Shown here: positions 55,828 to 64,000 of the stretch, piece after piece
Position numbering within the stretch: the stretch's first letter is position 1
Layout: every line of letters begins with the position of its first letter
Assembly: GCA_018398585.1 (NCBI GenBank)
Contig: JAGTTD010000005.1
Coordinates: 15,048,355 to 15,112,354, forward strand
From: Simmondsia chinensis
Taxonomy: Eukaryota > Streptophyta > Magnoliopsida > Caryophyllales > Simmondsiaceae
Length of the DNA stretch: 64,000 bases
Reading direction: 5' to 3'
Made by a program: the position numbers and the translations under genes
Notes under the pieces: generated by a model
The model's database searches: none
What the model saw: only the letters and a program-made list of their open reading frames with translations
Told to the model about the DNA's origin: nothing

Positions 55828-56001
55828 ACGTCCTCGAAGCCTTGTCATGATACTGATACAACAGATTACTGAATTGCCCCAATGCATCCTTTGTTTCCCA
55901 TGTAGCCTCATCTGGGGGCAAACCTTTCCATCTCATAAAGTACTCCTGAGACTGGGGTACTTCATATCTACGAACGATATGATCTGCCAAAATCTCTTCT
56001 G
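55828..56001 (-). pseudogene. Chromodomain at the end of gypsy I integrase
   Basis: Minus strand reads AEEILADHIVRRYEVPQSQE, YFMRWKGLPPDEATWET, then FSNLLYQYHDKA. The aromatic cage pattern (Y/F..W....W) and overall length match chromovirus chromodomains, which bind methylated histone H3 and steer integration to heterochromatin. A stop just upstream separates it from the integrase. Confidence 0.88.
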
Positions 56002-56019
56002 CCTACTTGTTGAAGGAAG

Positions 56020-56527
56020 TTGCCATGGCAGTGGGAGCTCTCTTTGACTCTTCTGGTGAAATCCCGATCTTCATAAGCTTTAGCATGCTGACATGGAAGA
56101 CGGGATGAGTCTAAAGCTTTGGTGGTAACTCTAGCCTATAGGATTATTGGGGGTCTCGGTCACTAATGATGGTCTTTGACATGCCCATGTGTCTCAAGAA
56201 TACGTGGGTAGCTTCTTCTGCAGTGCAATTTGATGGGGTTGGAATGAAAATTCCATACTTAGAATACTTGTCGACAATCCCCATTATAGAGCCAAATCCT
56301 TCAGACTTTAGGAGAGCCAATATGAAGTCCATGTTGATACTCTTTCATGGGTGTTCGGGCATAGGAAATGGTTCTAACAATTTTCCAGGACGTTGTTCGA
56401 TCTTGTCCTGTTGGCACACGAAGCAAGTGAGCATGTAAGACTCCACGTCATCATAGAGTTGTGTCAAGTAGTAAATGCTTGGTTCACTAATTCCAGGGTA
56501 CTTATCATACCACGATGATTGGCCCAC
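56020..56527 (-). pseudogene. Gypsy I integrase
   Basis: Zinc-binding tail CFVCQQDKIEQRPGKLLEPF (H2C2 end) at 56435-56375, then the core in another frame: MDFILALLKSEGFGSIMGIV (first Asp), DKYSKYGIFIPTPSNC, and IISDRDPQ (second Asp) ending at a stop at about 56144. The segment with the catalytic Glu appears deleted or unreadable. Confidence 0.85.
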
Positions 56528-57223
56528 TTGGAGTCATTGACATTCCCTCTTGATTTCCCTCCTTAGCTTGTCCCACTTTATGACATACTTGGTGGCCTTT
56601 GGTAAAGAGCTTGTCTCCTTTTATCCAGAAACATTGCGTTTTTCTTCCTTTGCCATCCGAACCAACATCTGACCAAAGGTAATACCTCCTTCACACAACC
56701 TAGCACCATATTGGATGCCTTGCTCATTGCTGTGAATTCAGCCTTCCGACTATGAGCATCAGCAACTTGGTTAGCTCTCCTTGGCCTATATTCTATCTTG
56801 AAATTGAATTTAGCCAGGAAATCCTGCCATCATGCCTGTTTTAGACTGATCCTTTTTTGAGTTTGGAAGTTGCTTGTGGCAACATTATTTGTTCTTACTT
56901 GTTCTTGATTTGAGGAGGTAGGGTCTGTAGGTGTGCAAACAATGAATCAAGATGGTCATCCACTTCTCTTAGCTATGTTGTTTAGCTTACGACTCTAAAA
57001 GGCAATGGGGTGTTCATCTTGCAACAAACACACCATCAATCGCAAAACCAGAGTTGTTTGTGTGCGGCTCAAAGGGTTTGATGTACTTCAATAATTTTAG
57101 TACCTACTCCTTAGTCACAGCTTGCTTCAATTTCTCAAATGCGTCTTGACAGGCATCGTTCAGCTCTAAGGTCTCCCCTTCTTCAACATCTGTTTGAGCA
57201 GCACAAGTACCGCTTGATGAAGC
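56528..57223 (-). pseudogene. Gypsy I RNase H region, degenerate
   Basis: Only short pieces are readable before the J insertion, among them a possible FEKLKQAV-like piece at about 57140. Stops in every frame. Confidence 0.5.
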
Positions 57224-59178
57224 TGTTGGGAACATATATCCAAAAAAAAAAAAAAAAATTCCCTAAATTGTCCATAGCGGAAAATGAATTCAAAATTCCT
57301 AAATTTAAATCTAAAGCCCTGATCTAATTAAACTTTTTAATTAAATCTAGATCTTACTGTAATAAGTTTATAATATGACAATCGAAAAACATCGAATAAA
57401 ACAAGTGTAAACATAGTATGTAAAATGAACAAAATAAAGGAAAAACAAATTAAATATCATATATTTAATTAGATGTATATGAAGCTTGAATCCCAACTTG
57501 GTCTTTGAAGATCTGAAATTGGAAAAAGATATCTTGACACCTCAAGGTCTTCTTTTCAGTAATCTTTTTTGGCATCGTGAGTGTGGACTCCAAAAATTAT
57601 TTATTAGGAGAAATTTCAAAGAGAAATTCCCCCTTTCTAATTTTCTGAAAAATCATATTTTAAGAGAATTATTCGATTACTAAACTGAACCTGGAAGACT
57701 CCTTTTTATACTAGACCTCGGATAGAAAATTTTTCCAAATTTTTGAAGTGGGATTCTAGAAAAAAATTTAAACACGTTTAAACTAAACCAAAATGAAGTC
57801 ATCAAGCAAAGCAAAAAATGCTTTCAAAATTCGTCCGCGCTCGACAATATTGGCCGAAGCAGAAGCAGACGGATAACACCCCAGACTACATCAATGTGCA
57901 TGACACATGTCATTACCCGATTGGCTAGCTCGTTTGCATGCGGATCGCAGCCTGCTTTAAAATTGTGATTTTCTTTCTTTCTTTTTTTTTTTGTTTGAAA
58001 TCCCATATGTATAAAATTTATCTCATGAATATTATTTGGTAAAATAAATTTAATCATTTTATGAATAAATAATTCATCTCATGAATAATGTTTAGCAAAA
58101 TGAATTTATTCATCTTATGAATAAATAATTCATCTTATGAATTCATTTTAAATATTTTCAAATGATGTTTAAGTCGAGGCTTGCAAAGGGACCTTAGGGA
58201 CAATCTAACCTTAGCTCCAAATGGGTCAATTCTGATTATCATATTAGAATAACAATTGATTACCATTTAACAACACTTAATTCCACTAAATAAATGTTGT
58301 TGCACTCTTGAACACTCAAAAATTTACCAAATAACTTTTATTCCGACAATCAACCTCTCTATTAGACATCTGTGAGAAAAAACAACATTAACTACTGTCG
58401 TTATTTTTCTCACATCTTTTTTCATAGTTCCCAACTTGCCCTTCTCGAACAATTCAATAATACAGAAACAATCTTTGTATTAATTTCAAATGTCAAACAT
58501 ATGGAACACTTTGGTTAAAGATTTTAGAATCTTTTCGTATGCTTGTAAATCAACTAAGGAGACATCTTTTTCTCGTTAAAGACTATGGATTCTATGAAAA
58601 ACAACTATTCCTGCTACATTTCACCTAGTTGCTGAATGCACGTACGATTTAAGTTAATGCGATGTGACTAATCCTTTTGGAACATCAAAACAACAAACAA
58701 TCCAAGTACGAGTTTATGCTATTTTCTAGATTTAGAGTCACCATCTTACAGAATTAATTATTTCCGATAGCAGTAAAGAAACTACTAATTCAAGTGGTCA
58801 TGCTCAACGTTCCAATCATATAGAAACCACGAACATAATACTTTTGGATTCCTATACACATAACCAATACAAGCCATCTAAAGTATCATATTATATTCTT
58901 ATCAGACAAGTTGTCCAAACTTATCACCGACTAAGAACGTACTTTGATAACATATCACTTATTTGATTGAAGTATATCCGTGGTTCATTCTCATTGACCA
59001 TTTAATCCAAACTTAACATGTCATGTTGAACTATATTCTTCTCATGGAATATTTTAGAAAATAATCACAAGCATATTTGAACCGTAAAATATAATCACAC
59101 AATAAATAAATAAAATAATTTTATTTATTTAATATTTAAAACTAACTAATTGGGTTTTCTAAGACACCAATTCCAACA
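57224..59178 (-). mobile_element. Solo LTR J inside gypsy I pol
   Basis: Minus strand starts TGTTGGAATTGGTGTC and ends ATATATGTTCCCAACA (57224-57239), with inverted TGTTGG/CCAACA termini. 1955 bp, AT-rich, no protein domain, no PBS or purine tract and no partner LTR, so a solo LTR produced by LTR-LTR recombination is the best reading. Length and termini resemble long LTRs of large copia elements. The flanks are gaagc and gaagt (57219-57223, 59179-59183), a 4/5 match. Confidence 0.75.
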
Positions 59179-59179
59179 G

Positions 59180-59910
59180 AAGTGTGTATGATAGTTAGCC
59201 AAGCCCAAGAATGACCTTAATTGCATCACTCATGGAGGGAGACTCCCACTCCAGAATGGCCCTCACTTTGTCGAGCTCTATGCTTATTTTCCCTTCTTGA
59301 ATCTTATGACCTAACAAGGTCACATGTTGCTGCACAAATGAACATTTCTCCCTCTTCACATGCAAACCATAGTCACGTAACATGTGGAAAGCCATTCTCA
59401 AATGTCGAGCACTATCTTGCAGGGTGGTACTATAGGCCACAATGTCATCGAGGTACAAAACCTCAAACTTATTCAAGAATGGATGAAAGATATTATTTAT
59501 GAGTGTGCAAAATGTAGCTAGAGTGTAAATATGGCTAAATGGCATCGCCAAAAACTCGAAGGACCTGTACCGAGTTACGCATGTTGTCTTCTGCTCATCA
59601 CCTTTGGTAATGCATGCATGGTAATATCTTGATCATAGGTCGAGCTTAGTGAAGCATCGCGCTTCACCGACATGGTCAAAAGATAAGCAATTAACGAAAT
59701 TGGATACTTGTTCTTCACGATGATCTTGTTGAGTGCTTGATATTCAATACACAATCGTAAGGAACCATTATGCCTCTTTTAAAAAAGCACCGGGGCTCCA
59801 AATTGGGCCTTTGGAGGACGATTGAACCTAACATCAAGTAAACTTTTTAGCTATTTCTTTAACTCCTTTAGCTCCTTAGGTGGCATCCGGTATGACATCA
59901 GGGCAGGAGG
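59180..59910 (-). pseudogene. Gypsy I reverse transcriptase
   Basis: Pieces on the minus strand: LEPGTRPPALMSYRMPPKEL (about 59925-59865), RLCIEYQALNKIIVKNKYPI, then a 118-codon frame (59551-59195) with MAMPFSHIYTLATF, EVLYLDDIVAYST (YLDD catalytic pair kept), VKREKCSFVQQHVTLLGH and VRAILEWESPSMSDAIKVIL. The frame then runs into the J boundary. Confidence 0.9.
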
Positions 59911-59924
59911 CCTAGTCCCCGGCT

Positions 59925-60810
59925 CTAGCTCAATCCAGTGATCCACCTCCCTTCTAGTTGGAAGACTCTTCGGAAGCTGGGGTGGTACCACGTCCTTGAA
60001 CTCCTCGAGGACGTCTTTAAACACGTGGTACGACCATCACATCCATTGGCCTTGATTGACCTTGAGAGTTGCGAGAAAGGTGAGCTACTTCTTCCACAAC
60101 TCCTTGGCCAATTGCATAGCCCAGAGCGACTTTCCTGCGCTCCTCTGATTCTCATTTCAATGGCACCAAGCATGCCCTCTCCCCCTGTCTTGATGCAGAG
60201 AGTGTCAAGCCATTGTAGAGGAAAGTGCGTACCTTGTCTAAGCACTCCGTACCTAAGACGAGTTTGACGTGTCCATAGGAATCACAGAGATGTTGATCCT
60301 CCCTTTCCACTCACCCACTTGGACATTCACTTTGCACGCAATGCCTAACACTAGCTTAGCACTAGCTTCATGGTCTTTGGCCACCCTCCATTCTTGGCAA
60401 CTTGAAGTGCCAGTCTTCGTGCCCCATCTTTGGAGAAAAAGTTATGCGTTGTGCCCGTGTTTACAAATGCGCAAGCGTTGCAGCCTTTTACCCACACTGT
60501 CGATATATAAGCCCCTTGGCTAGGGCCTTCACTTGTTCAATCCTAGGGGCTACATTTAGCACCTGGATGGAACCTATCCTTGTTGCCTCTGGAACCTCCG
60601 TGCTATCCTCATCCGTCTTCAAGATTACGGTTTTGAGTGCCTTTCACCTCGGGCACTTGCGAGCCATGTGTGCGCTCTTAGAAAAGAAATAATTTAGAGT
60701 CTAAGGTTCCTTGGACTTACCTTTATGGTGATGATCATTGGTTTTCTAGAAAGAGCGAGCTTCTCCTTCTATTTGTCTTCCCCACTTTTAGCTTTATTAG
60801 CCCTTTTATC
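59925..60810 (-). pseudogene. Gypsy I zinc knuckle and protease region
   Basis: The zinc knuckle (about 60700-60655) reads YFFSKSAHMARKC: the HX4C half is present but both first cysteines are lost. Downstream sequence lacks a readable DTG/DSG active site. The 106-codon frame at 60245-59925 is out of register with the polyprotein. Confidence 0.6.
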
Positions 60811-61538
60811 TAGGGGTGTTCATCGGTCCTAACTAGGGCTAGACCGGATTGAACCAGACTGAACTGAAGACCGAAATTGGCCTCTTTTGAAGACCGAAGA
60901 CCGGACCGGTTACTTCATGGACCGGACCGGACAGGACTGGACCGAATCGATTTGGACCTATTATCATTTTTTTTATTTTTAATATAAGTTAAATTTAGCA
61001 TATTTTGTCAAATTTAGTCAACTTTAAAGGCAATTAATAGGAAAAAAAATAAAAAATAAACAATAGAAATAGATAGAAAATACAAAAATACACATGATCA
61101 CCCATAAATACCACGACTCATCATAACAACTTGTATTTACTAAACTCGACCCCGGTAATGGACCCCTTTGATTTGATTCTCATATTTCTTGATTCTTCAA
61201 TTATAACCAACAAAATTTTTCATTAATTTACTTGAAATAATTATACATATAAGTCGTAGCAATATATCAAATGCAATAGTTATCATTAAAATAAATAAGA
61301 TAATTTAATATAGATATTTATGGGATATTTTAAGATAATTTTAAGCCCCAGTGTTATTAGTCTAAAATAGTTTACTTATCTAATAAAATATATAGGAGGT
61401 CCAACAACATCATTCGGGTTTTCGATCCGGTCTCGGGTTTTCGAGTTTGGATTGGACCGGACTAGACCGAGACTCGAAATTAGGTCAACTTGAGGACCAA
61501 GGACTGGATCGGTCCGGACCGATATTTGAACACCCCTA
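60811..61538. mobile_element. hAT-like non-autonomous element with 8-bp TSD
   Basis: Termini TAGGGGTGTTCA (60811-60822) and its inverse complement (61527-61538). Flanks cttttatc (60803-60810) and ctcttatc (61539-61546) agree at 7 of 8, the expected hAT duplication length. The ends are rich in accgga/tccggt words that make long imperfect inverted arms (aggaccgaa and so on). 728 bp, AT-rich middle, no transposase. It interrupts the gag of gypsy I. Confidence 0.82.
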
Positions 61539-61546
61539 CTCTTATC

Positions 61547-62437
61547 CTTCTGTTTTGGCATCTCTTTCAGGTATTCCACAAGGGACTCAACTATGGCTAT
61601 TGCAACTGATAGATCCTGGACATCACGGTGTTGCAACTCATGTTTAGCCCGTGGCTGGAGGCTATCAAGGAAGAACTCTTTATCTCGCTTGAGGAGATCT
61701 AGGATTTCAAGGACGAGCCTAGTAAGCTCATGAACATAGTGTCGAATCGAGCTTGTATGCATCAAGCGTCTTAGTTGGGCTCGTGCCTCATCCTTGGCAT
61801 CTTTTGGATAGAATTGTGCACACAACTCTTGTTTAAAGACATCCCATGTGTCAATAATGAGAGCTCCCCAGGAAATGTTCCCCCTCTTACGTTTCCATCA
61901 CAAACTTGCTAGGTTAATCAGAAAGAGCGCTACTGAGCTAATGAGTTACGCATCACTGTGCAAGCCAAGGTGATCAAAACACAACTCTAACCCACTCAAC
62001 AATGATTCATCGTCTTGGAATCATGACGACCGTCATATGACTTGGTACGAGGGATGTCCACCTTCACTAGTTCAGGCATAGCGCTTGGACGGTTGGTGTT
62101 AGCAGGCCTACACAATGGCAAGCCTTTTTTTTTTTTTTTTTGCCTTCGCTTTTGCTTCCGACACTGACACCTAGTACAAATACCTTCAAACGCCTCAACA
62201 TGAGCAACCAATGCATCAAGACGTTAAGTGCCTCCAAATATCCCCTCTTTGTTCAACTTGAACTTCCTCCAAAGGCATGCGTTGGACCTTAGTAACGAGC
62301 ACATTGAGTTGCACGGATAGCTTTGTACACGGTCGATCGCGCAACAAGGTCCTTGTTGGCTTACACTTGATAGCAACACGAGCCTTTGTTAGGGTCAATT
62401 CCGCCATGCTCATGAGCTCTATACTACTAGCAACCAA
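61547..62437 (-). pseudogene. Gypsy I gag
   Basis: A start-like frame MVASSIELMSMAELTLTKAR (62437 on) reaches a stop at about 62216. The next frame has PELVKVDIPRTKSYDGRHDS (62090-62030). After further stops, the capsid homology FYPKDAKDEARAQLRRLMHT, SIRHYVHELTRLVLEI and DSLQPRAKHELQHRDVQDLS (61825-61640) follows. This is the Retrotrans_gag pattern. Broken by stops and by the hAT-like insert. Confidence 0.88.
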
Positions 62438-62459
62438 GAGCTCTTAGTTCAGCAACCAC

Positions 62460-62814
62460 CACCAGCGCACTAACATGCACCCCAAGCGCAACTAAGGTGC
62501 ACCACCTTAGGACCAAAGAGTGACACTTGAGCAACATAACTCAAGCAAAACGCACCATATGCGCAACAAGTCGCAACACATTCGTAACAAAGGATGGCAC
62601 TTGCGCACTCAAACATAGCCCAGGCGCACACCTATGCAACCCAAGCGTAGCCTTCCTCAAAACTATGGTAGCCACAAGGACCACTTGCGCAATCTGGCAC
62701 AACAAAGACATAACTAGGCGCATCACTTGCGCAATTGTACACATCAAGCAATTATTTGAAAGTGTGGCTCTACCAACCGTCACATGCTGGCTTTTACCAA
62801 CTTGCATGACCCTA
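62460..62814 (-). other. Gypsy I leader with repeated GCGCAA/TTGCGC words
   Basis: Lies between the 5' LTR and gag. The short word acttgcgca or variants (gcgcaac, gcgcact, aggcgcatc) recurs about ten times at irregular spacing. I could not find a tRNA-Met-type primer-binding site next to the LTR, so the LTR boundary or the primer tRNA is uncertain. Confidence 0.5.
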
Positions 62815-63097
62815 GCTACTCATGACACCTAGACAAGTGCTACATTAGCTTGACAACACCCCGTTCCTACTTAAGGAATGGAGGCTTAGTGGTGTTTAGG
62901 AGTGTTTGGAAGTGCGAAGCTAGGGGTAAGTAACACAAAAGAATGCTTCATATAGTTTGGAGAAGGCTAAGTTGACGTACATGGCTTGAGGGTTGGTGGA
63001 CGCCCATGAACTAGCACCCCCACCCCTATTTATACTCGAGGCACCCCACCCCCTCCACTGTCATATTATAGCATCGACAAGATTTTTTTTTTTTTTT

Positions 63098-63128
<31 letters not shown>

Positions 63129-63317
63129 GAGGGTGGCGCCACCGACCTTGGGAAGCTTCTAGGGGACGCCTTCCCTTGGCTTGCCCTAGAAGCTTCCTTT
63201 GTTTAATCTATTTAACAAAGGCCTTCTAGAAGAACTCTATAGTACAAGAATTTCCTAGGGCACTAGAACACTCTAGAATAATTCGAAAAAAGAATAAACA
63301 CCTACATATATACAACA
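62815..63317 (-). repeat. 5' LTR of gypsy I (short form)
   Basis: Minus-strand start TGTTGTATATATGTAGGTG, TATA box gtataaatag (about 63030). Contains a T25 run joined to a G22 run (63083-63129). The sequence just outside it (63318-63370) repeats the purine-tract region found inside the 3' LTR, which is not expected for a simple 5' end. Confidence 0.7.
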
Positions 63318-63380
63318 TATTTATTTCGTCAACATCTTTCCCCTCTTCCATGCGTCAACCCATGACATCAGGTTCCAAAT
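63318..63380 (-). mobile_element. Extra internal 3' end of a second gypsy I copy
   Basis: tcaacatctttcccctcttc, catgcgtcaacccatgacat parallels 55767-55810 (tcaatgtctttcccctcttc, gatgctttagcccatgacat). In element terms, this is pol-end sequence upstream of an LTR start, so the LTR at 62815-63317 also acts as the 3' LTR of another, truncated copy. Confidence 0.65.
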
Positions 63381-63745
63381 TTGTGTTGATAAAGACATAA
63401 GGATATGCCTTTGGGTCTTGTTTCAATTCATTATGATGATCGAATTAGGTTCTTTAAAAGGTTAATTTCTATTTTATACACTAATGATTTCTTCCAATTG
63501 ACATTTTTTATTTTTTTTGACTGTACTCAAGGAACATGCATGTAAAACAAGAAATAGGGCTGCTGTAAACCAATTAAATACAATGCTACTATCAAATGTC
63601 ACTGAGTTCAATCACTGTAATCACATCAAATGTTGACTGTACAAAGAAATTGTCAGAGGAAAATGCATACGTCGTTGATAGCAAGAACTTGACTATTGCT
63701 CTTCGTAACCTTTTTCATCTTCCTCAATAAATACCTTACACAAAT
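63381..63745. other. Spacer
   Basis: No coding sequence or repeat end recognised. Confidence 0.5.
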
Positions 63746-64000
63746 TGATGCAGCCGCCATCTCGGCAACGGAAGAATCAGCCAAGGAGGGCCAATCCTCG
63801 AGGGCATAGGCAAGGAGCTACTCACAAATGCTCACCAGCTGCAAACAGACCATCTTGGCGTCACCATAGTTGGTGGCACCAATGACGTGGGAATGACGTG
63901 GGCTAAAGATCACGGCTGGCAGTTAGAGTTTAGACAGAGTTTGATTAGGATTAAAATTAGTTTTAGATTTCAGATTTAAACTTTTATTTATTTTGTTTAT
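63746..64000 (+). mobile_element. Gypsy LTR of the D family, cut by the window edge
   Basis: Starts TGATGCAGCCGCCATCTC and shares, in order, aatcagccaa, gctact, caccata, agagtttgattaggatta and atttattttgttta with the LTRs of D read on the minus strand. Whether it is a 5' LTR, a 3' LTR or a solo LTR cannot be told. Confidence 0.75.

Larger units (their letters stand above)
53892..63317 (-). mobile_element. Ty3/gypsy chromovirus I (minus strand), interrupted
   Basis: Read from the right: 5' LTR (about 62815-63317), leader, gag (about 62440-61376 plus its end beyond the hAT-like insert), zinc knuckle, protease, RT with YLDD, RNase H remnants, integrase, chromodomain, purine tract and 3' LTR (55755 to about 53892). 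Two younger elements split it: the hAT-like element at 60811-61538 in gag and the solo LTR J at 57224-59178 in pol. Many stops throughout. LTR-like wording shared by the two ends includes tccttctagaaggc-, gcaagccaagg- and caccactaagcctccattcc-type phrases. Confidence 0.85.

Noticed and set aside
59925..60267. 106- and 109-codon frames on opposite strands
   Set aside because: Both are out of register with the gypsy I polyprotein and lack recognisable motifs.
62993..63229. 78-codon plus-strand frame with Phe and Gly runs
   Set aside because: Created by the T25/G22 homopolymers in an LTR.

Overview
The window is nuclear DNA of a flowering plant, most likely a eudicot. The evidence is AT-rich spacers, GT-AG introns, plant-type Ty1/copia and Ty3/gypsy retrotransposons primed by initiator-tRNA-Met, RTE-type LINEs, Au/Angio-type SINE tails, and one plant protein disulfide isomerase gene. 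The species cannot be named from sequence alone. I support only one host protein-coding gene in 64 kb; nearly everything else is transposable elements in successive layers.

Layout. 1-5.1 kb: the 3' end of a copia element, two 5S-rRNA-headed SINEs, a long-TIR MITE-like element, and two inverted copies of a TIR element flanking a copia reverse-transcriptase scrap. 5135-10325: a decayed Ty3/gypsy element with both LTRs. 11.6-31.9 kb: a nest in which one old copia element (C) is cut into four pieces by copia A (13511-19458), copia B (minus strand, about 21701-28350) and a protease-only gypsy derivative D (28606-31830). 32.9-41.9 kb: a twelve-exon gene for an ER protein disulfide isomerase of the PDIL1-3/PDIL1-4 type. 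It has an intact 572-residue reading frame and a KDEL end, and its introns carry an antisense LINE, a solo LTR, a hAT-like MITE and a nested pair of RTE-type insertions. 42-45.2 kb: an Au/RTE-type tail, two minisatellites and a probable LTR-type repeat. 45412-49624: a composite gypsy element (F/E). 51.6-53.8 kb: a small non-autonomous LTR element (H) with an internal 59-bp tandem repeat. 53.9-63.4 kb: a chromodomain-bearing gypsy element (I, minus strand) interrupted by a solo LTR (J) and a hAT-like element. 63746 to the window end: the start of another gypsy LTR.

Most informative points: (1) SINEs that pair a 5S rRNA head (internal pol III promoter) with the same 3' domain found at the ends of the window's RTE LINEs, one copy with a 14-bp target-site duplication; (2) the PDI has CGYC and CPHC active sites instead of two CGHC sites, and its third intron appears to begin with GC; (3) D and E share the same internal deletion, which suggests an established non-autonomous gypsy lineage; (4) several nested insertions can be ordered in time by their target-site duplications. 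I saw no CRISPR array, no functional rRNA gene, no convincing tRNA gene and no operon-like system.
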